Below are positions 1 to 6,266 of a stretch of DNA of 10,052 nt, piece by piece. Position 1 is the stretch's first letter. Every line of letters begins with the position of its first letter. The stretch is from an uncultured Bacteroidales bacterium (GTDB lineage Bacteria; Bacteroidota; Bacteroidia; Bacteroidales; F082): contig CALFIT010000275.1 of NCBI GenBank assembly GCA_937877465.1, positions 1-10,052 on the forward strand, in the 5' to 3' direction. The notes beneath the pieces are model-generated. The model saw only the letters and a program-made list of their open reading frames with translations, ran no database searches and had not been told where the DNA came from. Made by a program: the position numbers and the translations under genes.

Positions 1-788
1 TCGGTCTCGGCAATGATTTCGACGATGGCCGCATGAAGCTGGTTTTCATCACGTTGCGGTGCCGTGCAGCCTTCCATATAGCTCACATACGCGCCTTCGT
101 CGGCCACAATCAAGGTGCGCTCAAACTGGCCCGTGTTGGCCGCGTTGATGCGGAAATAGGTGGACAGCTCCAACGGGCAGCGCACGCCCTTCGGGATGTA
201 GCAGAACGAGCCGTCGCTGAAAACCGCCGAGTTGAGCGCGGCAAAGAAGTTGTCGGTGTAGGGCACCACCGAGCCAAGGTATTTCCTCACCAAGTCGGGG
301 TGTTGCCTGACCGCCTCGCTGAACGACATGAAGATGACACCATGCTTCGAGAGCGTCTCTTGGAAGGTCGTCTTCACCGAGGTTGAGTCCATCACTGCAT
401 CGACGGCCACGCCCGAGAGCTTCTTCTGTTCGTCCAATGAGATGCCGAGTTTGTCGAAAGTGGCCAACAGTTCGGGGTCCACCTCGTCAAGGCTCTGTTT
501 CTCCTGCCGTTTGCGCGGCGCGGCGTAGTAGATGATGTCCTGATAGTTGATTTCGGGGATGTCGAGATGCGCCCAGTCGGGTTGCTTCAGCGTCAGCCAA
601 TGGCGGAAGGCCTTCAGGCGGAACTCAAGCAGCCAATCGGGTTCCTCTTTCTTCTTGGAAATGAGGCGAATGATGTCCTCGTTGATGCCTTTTGGCGCGA
701 AATCGGTCTCAATGTCGGTCACGAAGCCATATTCATACTCCTTGCTTGTGACCTCGCTGATGATATTTTCGTTCGGATGTTGATCCAT
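1..788 (-). CDS. sufB: Fe-S cluster assembly scaffold protein SufB, N-terminal part (runs off window)
   Basis: SufB is the core subunit of the cytosolic SufBCD scaffold, on which iron-sulfur clusters are built before transfer to apo-proteins. Reading the minus strand from the ATG at 788 gives 262 codons open to the window edge, so the C-terminal part (family length is about 470-480 residues) is missing here. The N-terminus is the usual helical region (about 1-130). From about residue 195 comes the highly conserved family stretch: CYIPKGVRCPLELSTYFRIN (196-215), NTGQFERTLIVADEG (218-232), then YMEGCTAPQRDENQLHAA (237-254). The start ATGGATCAACATC is supported by a good upstream promoter and by the length of the N-terminal domain. 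The C-terminal Cys and His residues needed for cluster assembly lie outside the window. sufC, sufD and sufS would be expected downstream, that is to the left. The identity is clear from family knowledge. Confidence 0.95.
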   Translation of the reverse strand, partial: MDQHPNENIISEVTSKEYEYGFVTDIETDFAPKGINEDIIRLISKKKEEPDWLLEFRLKAFRHWLTLKQPDWAHLDIPEINYQDIIYYAAPRKRQEKQSLDEVDPELLATFDKLGISLDEQKKLSGVAVDAVMDSTSVKTTFQETLSKHGVIFMSFSEAVRQHPDLVRKYLGSVVPYTDNFFAALNSAVFSDGSFCYIPKGVRCPLELSTYFRINAANTGQFERTLIVADEGAYVSYMEGCTAPQRDENQLHAAIVEIIAET

Positions 789-802
789 GATTCTGCGGTT
801 TT

Positions 803-837
803 GACTTCGGGACTTCGAGACTTCGGGACTTCGAGAC
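803..837. repeat. 8-bp tandem repeat (4.4 units) in the sufB leader
   Basis: Four direct octamers follow one another: GACTTCGG, GACTTCGA, GACTTCGG, GACTTCGA, then GAC. This is equally a perfect 16-bp unit present twice. Just beyond, 853-863 (agtctcgcgtc) and 868-878 (agtctcacgtc) form a second, degenerate direct repeat with the same GTCTC-type content. The array lies between the sufB start codon (788) and its likely promoter (907-914), so it would be transcribed as part of the sufB 5' leader. Short tandem arrays of this kind occur between genes in many Bacteroidales; whether this copy has a function is not known. Confidence 0.85.
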
Positions 838-859
838 GTTTTGTCGTCCCGTAGTCTCG
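816..859 (-). promoter_or_regulatory. Strong hairpin in the predicted sufB 5' leader
   Basis: CGAGACT (816-822) pairs with AGTCTCG (853-859). After one T-T mismatch (823/852), CGGGAC (824-829) pairs with GTCCCG (846-851). Inside the loop, GAC (835-837) can pair with GTC (843-845). This makes 13 outer base pairs with a single mismatch. One arm is made from the tandem octamers, so CGGGAC at 808-813 could also pair with 846-851 in another register. No T-run follows the hairpin on either strand, so it is not a standard intrinsic terminator. It would end about 27 bases before the sufB start codon. The pairing is seen directly; a regulatory role is inferred. Confidence 0.5.
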
Positions 860-906
860 CGTCACGCAGTCTCACGTCTTATTAAGAATGATTTCAAATT
901 AGGCTG

Positions 907-914
907 CAAAGATA
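907..914 (-). promoter_or_regulatory. Promoter -7 element for sufB
   Basis: On the minus strand this reads TATCTTTG, a perfect match to the Bacteroidota -7 consensus TAnnTTTG. It is followed by CAGCC, which often accompanies that element. No good TTTG -33 box was found at the usual distance. Transcription would begin near 900, giving a leader of about 110 bases that includes the repeat and hairpin. Confidence 0.65.
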
Positions 915-966
915 AGGTTTTATTATTATGCGACGTGTCCCATTTGGTACAAAATTGCGTTTTTTT

Positions 967-997
967 CTTGGGCATTCCAATTTTTGCGTTAGTTTTG
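967..997 (+). promoter_or_regulatory. Promoter for the PHP-glycosyltransferase unit
   Basis: TAGTTTTG at 990-997 matches the -7 consensus TAnnTTTG, and CTTG at 967-970 is a partial -33 box 19 bases upstream. Transcription would begin near 1003-1005, only about a dozen bases before the ATG at 1016. This placement argues against the longer reading frame that opens at 935. Confidence 0.6.
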
Positions 998-1015
998 CAG
1001 TCAAATACGGCTTCA

Positions 1016-2257
1016 ATGCGCAAAGGCAATCCACATAAAGGTTTCTGGTTCCATTTCGGCAGGGTGATGGCCTGCATAGGTATCTTGCTGTTACTGACCG
1101 TTTTGGTCGTCTACCTCTCCGTACCCACCTACAGCTTCAAGGAGCCGCGACCTTTCGAGGGCGAATACCTCTACAACCCGTATCAGGACATGAACCCCGA
1201 CCTGTGGAAAAAGTACCATTTCCATTGCCACTCGCGCAAATATCTCGGCCTCACCAATGGACGGAAAAGCACAGAAACTGCCATCGACAGCGTTTACCGC
1301 ATTTTGGGCTATGACCATTACGGCATCTCCGATTACATGGGCATCAACAAGCATAACGCTGATAAAGAGGACTATATCCCCGCCTACGAGCACGGCTATG
1401 GCCTCATCCGCAAGACGCACCAAATCTGCATTGGGGCCGAGTCGGTGTATCGCATCGACTTTCCTTTCATGCAGAACCTCAACATGAAACAGCACATGAT
1501 CAACAAGTTAGGGGAACGGAGCCGCTTCGTGATGCCCGCCCATGCCTCGTTCACGAAAGGCTACAAGGTGAGCGACATGAAATACTTGAGCAACTACCGC
1601 TTGATTGAGGTCGTCAACCCTTACGGCAACGCCTTCGAGCACTGGGATGCGGCGCTCTCCAACGGTCACCGGCTGTATGCCCTCGGCGACGACGACACAC
1701 ACGACATCACCAACGTCCATGAGGTGTGCCACAACCTGACGATGGTCAACACGCCCGACCTCAAGGCCGAGAATGCCTATGACGCTTTGGAGCGTGGCCT
1801 GTGCTATGCCGTCGAGTTCGACAACTTTTTCCATTTCCCCATGACGCTTGAAGAAAAAGCCGAACAAGCCCACAAGCTGCCGCATCTCACTATGGCCCAA
1901 TTGGTTGGTGACACGCTTTTCATCAGCACCTCAGCCGAGACGATGCAGGAAGTGAAGTTCATCGGGCAGGACGGTAAGGTGCTGAAGACCGAGGAGAACG
2001 TGGCGACGGCGTTCTACGTCATCCAGCCCGACGACCCGTATGTGCGCACCGAAATCAACGTGAACGGCTTGCAGCATTTCTACCTCAACCCCGTCACGCG
2101 ACACGCCACTTCGTTTGTCGTCGACCGTCGCTTGGACGAAATCAACTGGGCGCAAACCGCCCTCTATTGGGTGGTCTATGCCGTGGCTTTCGTGGCCTTC
2201 GGCTGGTATCTGATCAGAAAGGCGAAAGAAAGGAAAGCAAGTCAAAATGAAGATTAA
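1016..2257 (+). CDS. Membrane-anchored PHP-domain (metal-dependent phosphoesterase-like) protein
   Basis: The protein has 413 residues from the ATG at 1016. The frame is open from 935, but the promoter lies inside that extension and the extension looks non-coding. A basic N-terminus is followed by a membrane segment (about 16-36), a large soluble domain, a second membrane segment (about 381-400) and a Lys/Arg-rich tail. This predicts that the soluble part faces the periplasm. The soluble part resembles a PHP domain, the fold of metal-dependent phosphoesterases. HFHCHS (68-73) is motif I; YGISDYMGINKH (102-113) is motif II, where the usual TDH is SDY; MPAH (173-176) is motif III; and GDDDTHD (224-230) is motif IV. 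Residues about 295-375 look beta-rich. The gene overlaps the following glycosyltransferase by 11 bases, suggesting co-translation and an envelope role. The substrate is unknown, and the fold is more certain than catalysis. Confidence 0.8.
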   Translation: MRKGNPHKGFWFHFGRVMACIGILLLLTVLVVYLSVPTYSFKEPRPFEGEYLYNPYQDMNPDLWKKYHFHCHSRKYLGLTNGRKSTETAIDSVYRILGYDHYGISDYMGINKHNADKEDYIPAYEHGYGLIRKTHQICIGAESVYRIDFPFMQNLNMKQHMINKLGERSRFVMPAHASFTKGYKVSDMKYLSNYRLIEVVNPYGNAFEHWDAALSNGHRLYALGDDDTHDITNVHEVCHNLTMVNTPDLKAENAYDALERGLCYAVEFDNFFHFPMTLEEKAEQAHKLPHLTMAQLVGDTLFISTSAETMQEVKFIGQDGKVLKTEENVATAFYVIQPDDPYVRTEINVNGLQHFYLNPVTRHATSFVVDRRLDEINWAQTALYWVVYAVAFVAFGWYLIRKAKERKASQNED

Positions 2258-3809
2258 AGAGCAGAATATCAACAAGATAATGATTTGGCTTTTGGCCGTC
2301 AGTGCCATCGTCAGAGGCGTGTTGGCGGCTTGGATGGAGTTGGGCAACGACGAGGTGTATTACTGGACCTACGCGCTCTATCCCGACTGGAGCCATTTCG
2401 ACCATCCGCCGATGGTGGGCTGGGTGATTCAGCTTTTCAGCCTTAACCTGTTGCTCGACAGCGAGTTCTTCATCCGATTGGCCTCGGTCGTCTTCATGAC
2501 CGCCGACACCTATATTATATATCGCATTGGCAAAGACATTAAGGATGCGCGAACTGGACTTTACGCCGCCCTGCTTTACACGGCTTCCATCTATGCCTTC
2601 GTCATCACGGGCGTTTTCATCATGCCCGACACGCCGCTGATGTTGTTTTGGCTCTTGGCCTTCTGGATGGCTATTCAGTTCCTGATCCAGCCGAAAAGCC
2701 GATACTTGTTTCTTTTCGGCCTCTTCGCAGGTTTGGCCATGCTCTCCAAATACTCAGGTATCTTCCTTTGGTTTGGCATGGCACTTTACATCCTGATATT
2801 CAACAGGAAACAACTGAAAAATCCATACCTTTACCTTGCGTTGCTGCTTTCGGCTTTATGTTGCCTCCCCATCCTTTATTGGAACTTGAAATACGATTTC
2901 GTCAGCCTGAGTTTTCACGGCAACCGCGTGGGAGGGGGCACTTTCAGTCTCGGCACTTTCGGCACGGAAATCGGAGGCGAGTTGCTCTATAACAACCCCG
3001 TGGTTTTCGTCTTGGCGATCATTGCGGTGATGGCTGCCTTCAAGAAAAAGTTGGGCATCGAAAAAAACATGCAACGCCTTATCCTTTGCATCGCCCTGCC
3101 GATGATTGCGGTGTTTTGGGTATTCTCGTTCACCCGCCCAATCTTGCCGCATTGGAACGCGCCGGCCTATGTTTTGCTTATCATTTTGGTTGCCTGCTAT
3201 TTGCGTGACAAAAACCCCGATTCCGAAGCCTTGCCCAAGTCCATCACGGCTGCCTTGTGCGTTTTGGCTTTGACCTTGGTCGTAGGCGTGACCGAAATCA
3301 AGACGGGCTTCATCCCTTTGGACAAACACACTGAGCCAGAGGCACTTGGACGCGAGGATTTCACGGTCGACATGTACGGCTGGCGACAACTCGGAGAAAA
3401 GTTCGCCGACTTCCGCGAGCAGAAGATTGCCGAGGGCGTGATGAACGAAGAAGACGGCATCGTGGCCAACGAATGGTTCCCCTTGGCCAACCTCGACTAT
3501 TACGTCGCCCGCCCGCTGAATATGCGCGTGATGGGTTTGGGCTGGCCCGAACAATTGCATAAATACCTATGGATCAACGATGAACGCGGCGGCTTCCATG
3601 TTGGCGAAAACTACTGGTTCCTCACCGACAGCCGCTATCTGAAAGACCCCGACGAGCTATACCGATGGTATTTCCAGAAGATTGAGTTGGTCGGCGTGAT
3701 CGAAATCGAGCGTTGCGGCAAGCCCGCCAAGAACTTCTTCGTCTACACCTGCAAAGGGCTGCGACAAATGCCTCCGACCTTGGCCGACGTCAAGCGTGGC
3801 ATCCTATGA
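2247..3809 (+). CDS. GT-C family membrane glycosyltransferase (ArnT/PMT-like, GT39/GT83 type)
   Basis: This 520-residue polytopic membrane protein has the layout of the dolichyl-phosphate-mannose mannosyltransferase/ArnT superfamily. Such enzymes move a sugar from a polyprenyl-phosphate donor to a lipid or protein acceptor on the outer face of the inner membrane. After the first membrane segment (about 11-28), the first external loop carries GNDEVYYW (33-40), with the acidic pair D35-E36 typical of GT-C enzymes, and HFDHPPM (50-56). MPDTPL (126-131) and LSKYSG (166-171) are further family-like motifs. Hydrophobic helices continue to about residue 350, and a soluble C-terminal domain (about 370-520) follows. 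The start ATG at 2247 lies inside the end of the PHP gene (11-base overlap). Its closest known relatives act on lipid A or polyprenyl-linked sugars, but neither donor nor acceptor can be read from the sequence. Confidence 0.85.
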   Translation: MKIKEQNINKIMIWLLAVSAIVRGVLAAWMELGNDEVYYWTYALYPDWSHFDHPPMVGWVIQLFSLNLLLDSEFFIRLASVVFMTADTYIIYRIGKDIKDARTGLYAALLYTASIYAFVITGVFIMPDTPLMLFWLLAFWMAIQFLIQPKSRYLFLFGLFAGLAMLSKYSGIFLWFGMALYILIFNRKQLKNPYLYLALLLSALCCLPILYWNLKYDFVSLSFHGNRVGGGTFSLGTFGTEIGGELLYNNPVVFVLAIIAVMAAFKKKLGIEKNMQRLILCIALPMIAVFWVFSFTRPILPHWNAPAYVLLIILVACYLRDKNPDSEALPKSITAALCVLALTLVVGVTEIKTGFIPLDKHTEPEALGREDFTVDMYGWRQLGEKFADFREQKIAEGVMNEEDGIVANEWFPLANLDYYVARPLNMRVMGLGWPEQLHKYLWINDERGGFHVGENYWFLTDSRYLKDPDELYRWYFQKIELVGVIEIERCGKPAKNFFVYTCKGLRQMPPTLADVKRGIL

Positions 3810-3815
3810 CTACAT

Positions 3816-5036
3816 TTATTCCGCCTGAAACAGCGTGATGATGTTCAGAATCACCTCCGAGGCTTTCATCATGCTTTCGAGCGGCACATATTCCAACTTG
3901 CCGTGGAAGTTGTGCCCGCCGGCGAAGATGTTGGGGCAAGGCAGGCCCATGAACGAGAGGTTGGCACCGTCGGTGCCGCCACGGATGGGTTGCACTTTCG
4001 GCTTCACGTTGGCCATCTCCATCGCCTTCAGAGCCTTCTCGACGATGAAGAAATGCGGCTCCACCTCTTGGCGCATGTTGTAGTATTGGTGCTTCAACTC
4101 TAACTCCACCACGTCGCCGTATTTCTTGTTCAAGAACTCGGTCACCGCTGTGATTAAGGCTTTCTTTTCCTCGAACTTGGCGCGGTCGTGGTCGCGGATG
4201 ATGTACGACATCGTGGTCTCCTCCACCGTGCCGTTGATGTCGGTCAGGTGGAAGAAGCCTTCGTAGCCCTGCGTGTAGCGTGGGACCTGCTCCACAGGCA
4301 GCATCGCGTTGAGTTCCATGGCGATAAGCATCGAGTTCACCATCTTGTCCTTTCCATAGCCGGGATGGATGTTGCTGCCTTGGATGTGGATCTTGGCGGC
4401 GGCGGCATTGAAGTTCTCGTACTCCAACTCGCCGATTTCGCCGCCGTCCATCGTATAGGCGTATTTGGCGCCGAACTTCTTCACATCGAACTTCACCACG
4501 CCACGCCCGATTTCCTCGTCGGGCGTGAAGCCAATCTTGATTTCGCCGTGCTTGAAGTCGGGGTGCTCCATCATGTATTGTGCGGCAAACATGATTTCGG
4601 CCACGCCCGCCTTGTCGTCGGCGCCGAGCAGCGTCGTGCCGTCGGTGGTAATCATCGTCTGGCCCTTGTATTGCTGCATTTCCGGAAATTCCGAAACACG
4701 CAAGACGATGTTCTTCTCCTTGTTTAAGACGATATCGCCTCCATCGTAGTTCGCGATGATTTGCGGCTTGATGTCCTTGCCCGAAGCGTCGGGCGAGGTG
4801 TCGACATGGGCGATGAAGCCGATGGCGGGGACCTCGTGGCCCACATTGGACGGGATGGTGGCCATTACATAGCCGTATTCGTCGAGGGTGGCCTCGATGC
4901 CCATGGCTTGCAGCTCGTCGCGAAGCATCTTCAACAGGTTGAGTTGTTTGGCGGTGCTGGGCTGCGACTCGGAGTTTTCGTCGGAGGTGGTTTCCACGGC
5001 GACGTATCTCAAGAATTTGTCTAAGATCTTTTCCAT
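3816..5036 (-). CDS. pepT: Peptidase T (aminotripeptidase, M20B metallopeptidase)
   Basis: PepT is a cytosolic di-zinc aminopeptidase that removes the N-terminal residue from tripeptides. The 406 residues match the family length (E. coli, 408). The metal and catalytic residues are all present: H77 and D79 in FIAHVDTSPD (74-83), D140 in LLGADDKAG (136-144), the E174-E175 pair in TPDEEIGRG (171-179), D197 in YTMDGGE (194-200), and H378 in AGGHNFHGKLEYVP (372-385). GGTDGANLSFMGLPCPN (353-369) is another family signature. The dimerisation domain occupies about 205-320. The start at 5036 has a promoter directly upstream. The stop codon lies 6 bases from that of the convergent glycosyltransferase gene. 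The upstream YitT-family gene ends in a terminator, so pepT is probably its own transcription unit. Nothing looks truncated or altered. Confidence 0.96.
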   Translation of the reverse strand: MEKILDKFLRYVAVETTSDENSESQPSTAKQLNLLKMLRDELQAMGIEATLDEYGYVMATIPSNVGHEVPAIGFIAHVDTSPDASGKDIKPQIIANYDGGDIVLNKEKNIVLRVSEFPEMQQYKGQTMITTDGTTLLGADDKAGVAEIMFAAQYMMEHPDFKHGEIKIGFTPDEEIGRGVVKFDVKKFGAKYAYTMDGGEIGELEYENFNAAAAKIHIQGSNIHPGYGKDKMVNSMLIAMELNAMLPVEQVPRYTQGYEGFFHLTDINGTVEETTMSYIIRDHDRAKFEEKKALITAVTEFLNKKYGDVVELELKHQYYNMRQEVEPHFFIVEKALKAMEMANVKPKVQPIRGGTDGANLSFMGLPCPNIFAGGHNFHGKLEYVPLESMMKASEVILNIITLFQAE

Positions 5037-5058
5037 GTTTTTCAGAATTAATTTGGCA

Positions 5059-5066
5059 CAAAAATA
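5059..5066 (-). promoter_or_regulatory. Promoter -7 element for pepT
   Basis: On the minus strand this reads TATTTTTG, a full match to TAnnTTTG, 22 bases from the pepT start codon. No exact -33 TTTG is present. The expected position falls at the T-run of the neighbouring terminator (5086-5092), so the two elements abut or overlap. Confidence 0.55.
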
Positions 5067-5085
5067 GGAAATAATTCAATACGAT

Positions 5086-5119
5086 AAAAAAACCGCAGCC
5101 GGATTGCTCCAAGCTGCGG
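5086..5119 (-). terminator. Intrinsic terminator after the YitT-family gene
   Basis: On the minus strand, CCGCAGC (5119-5113) pairs with GCTGCGG (5099-5093), followed immediately by seven T residues (5092-5086). Within the loop, GGA and TCC can pair around a GCAA tetraloop of the GNRA type, extending the stem. It begins about 25 bases past the stop codon of the YitT-family gene and ends about 50 bases before the pepT start. Stem, loop and T-run are all seen directly. Confidence 0.85.
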
Positions 5120-5144
5120 CACCATGAAAAACACTCTGTATTCC

Positions 5145-6137
5145 TTATCGCTTTTCGGCGTGTTTCTTCGCTCTGTGGCGGTCTTTGGCCCATAGGCCGT
5201 ACACCTCGCTCACGTTGCCCGCCGTAGTGAAAGCGTTGATTTCGTTCTTATTGAGAAATTCCATCAGGGCCGAGAACTCGTCTTTGGTCAGCAAGGCCTC
5301 CAATTCGATGGACTTCTCGTTGGTGTAGCCACCAATCACCTCATACAAGGTGCAGCCACGGTCGAGGTCGTCGATGATGAAGCGGCGGATGCGGTCGTAG
5401 TCCTTCGACACGATGCACACACGCTTGCGGTTGTTGATGCTCGCCGTGAAATAGTCGACGATGATGCCGTTGATCCAAGTGCCGATGAGTCCGATGACGA
5501 CCATCTGGAACGGGTTGATGGCGAAAGCGGTGAGGCAGATGATGCCGCCCGCCACGGTCACCGACTTGCCGATGTCGAAATGCAGGTACTTGTTGACGAT
5601 TTTGGCCAAGATGTCGAGGCCGCCCGTCGAGGCGTTGATGGAAAACATCAGCGTTTGTGCCGCGCTGAGAATCAGCACACAACACAGCAGGTCGAACCAC
5701 GGGTTGCCCATCACCGAGAAGGCCTGGTCGGAGGCGACGCCCATATTGGCCAAGTATTCGTTGGGCGTGGCCAAGTTCTGCCAAGGATAGATCCATTCGC
5801 ACACCTTGGTCATGGGACCAAGAATCAAGGCGCAATACACCGTTTTCAGCCCAAACTCCTTGCCTATCAGCAAGTAAGCCAAAATCAGCAAGATGGCGTT
5901 GATGAGCGTAATCATCATCGAAAGGCTGATGTTGACGCCCATGCCCTGGAAGATGTTGGTCAGCACGATGGAGAGACCCGAAATGGAGCCTACAATCAGC
6001 TTGCTTGGGACGAGGAAATAATAGACGCAGACGCCTGTCATGAACATGCCCAAGGTCATAATCAGCAGCTCGACCCAGAACTTTTTGCTCGCCAAAGCAT
6101 GGCCAATTTCGTTCATTATGTCGTTGAATTTACTCAT
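5145..6137 (-). CDS. YitT family membrane protein with C-terminal DUF2179 domain
   Basis: This protein of 330 residues has a polytopic membrane domain (YitT_membrane, about 20-230) joined to a soluble DUF2179 domain (about 237-316). The first helices are seen at about 21-43 and 47-65. The family signature is STGGLDILAKI (170-180), close to the STGGTDIIAK type found in many YitT proteins. The C-terminal domain opens with RKRVCIVSKDYDRI (237-250) and includes TLYEVIGGYT (263-272) and GNVSEVYGLW (307-316). The extreme C-terminus is basic. The family is widespread in Firmicutes and Bacteroidota, often in several copies, and its transport or signalling function is not settled, so I give no gene symbol. 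The gene ends in its own terminator and faces ygiQ across a divergent promoter region. Start choice: ATG at 6137, which leaves a short amphipathic leader before the first membrane helix. Confidence 0.9.
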   Translation of the reverse strand: MSKFNDIMNEIGHALASKKFWVELLIMTLGMFMTGVCVYYFLVPSKLIVGSISGLSIVLTNIFQGMGVNISLSMMITLINAILLILAYLLIGKEFGLKTVYCALILGPMTKVCEWIYPWQNLATPNEYLANMGVASDQAFSVMGNPWFDLLCCVLILSAAQTLMFSINASTGGLDILAKIVNKYLHFDIGKSVTVAGGIICLTAFAINPFQMVVIGLIGTWINGIIVDYFTASINNRKRVCIVSKDYDRIRRFIIDDLDRGCTLYEVIGGYTNEKSIELEALLTKDEFSALMEFLNKNEINAFTTAGNVSEVYGLWAKDRHRAKKHAEKR

Positions 6138-6193
6138 AATTTATTGATTTATAACTTATTGACAAGATTTCTCTATTCTATTTTTTGCGGCTG

Positions 6194-6201
6194 CAAAGGT
6201 C
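6194..6201 (-). promoter_or_regulatory. Probable -7 element for the YitT-family gene
   Basis: The minus strand reads GACCTTTG followed by CAGCC. This differs from TAnnTTTG at the first base only, and the downstream CAGCC is the same as at the sufB promoter. It lies about 57 bases before the start codon. The match is imperfect and no -33 box is clear. Confidence 0.4.
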
Positions 6202-6242
6202 GGAATTCTTTTTGAGATAAGGAAAGGTTTTCGGGAAATAAT

Positions 6243-6250
6243 TATCTTTG
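6243..6250 (+). promoter_or_regulatory. Promoter -7 element for ygiQ
   Basis: TATCTTTG matches the Bacteroidota -7 consensus exactly and lies 16 bases before the ygiQ ATG at 6267. The nearest upstream TTTG (6211-6214) is 28 bases away, farther than usual. The leader would be very short, about 10 bases. Confidence 0.6.
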
Positions 6251-6266
6251 CGTCAAATTTCATCCC

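Noticed and set aside
33..783. Several plus-strand frames in the first 800 bases
   Set aside because: They are antisense to sufB, whose minus-strand frame runs uninterrupted to the window edge and matches the family closely.
803..837. Possible CRISPR array
   Set aside because: Units are 8 bp and contiguous without unique spacers, and no cas genes are near.
816..859. Hairpin as an intrinsic terminator
   Set aside because: Neither strand has a T-run after the stem, and it lies upstream of a gene rather than at a gene end.
935..1015. N-terminal extension of the PHP protein from the ATG at 935
   Set aside because: The likely promoter (967-997) lies inside it, and the translation of this AT-rich stretch does not look like conserved protein; ATG at 1016 gives a normal basic start before the first membrane segment.
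862..1077. Small 71-codon minus-strand gene in the sufB-PHP spacer
   Set aside because: It covers both promoters and the start of the PHP gene, has no recognisable features, and its AT-rich composition is unlike neighbouring genes.
2856..3560. Minus-strand open frame of 234 codons inside the glycosyltransferase gene
   Set aside because: Antisense shadow of the transferase, with no recognisable domain or promoter.
4188..4727. Plus-strand open frame of 179 codons antisense to pepT
   Set aside because: Low-complexity Val/His/Leu-rich composition from codon bias on the opposite strand.
3790..5193. Long minus-strand open frame (467 codons) overlapping pepT
   Set aside because: It is an alternative frame of pepT. 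Its translation is rich in Arg, His, Gly and Pro with no domain, while the pepT frame has every catalytic residue.
6184..6197. Short palindrome TTTGC-GGCT-GCAAA in the YitT-ygiQ spacer as an operator
   Set aside because: Five paired bases overlapping a probable -7 element are too little to support a specific regulator site.
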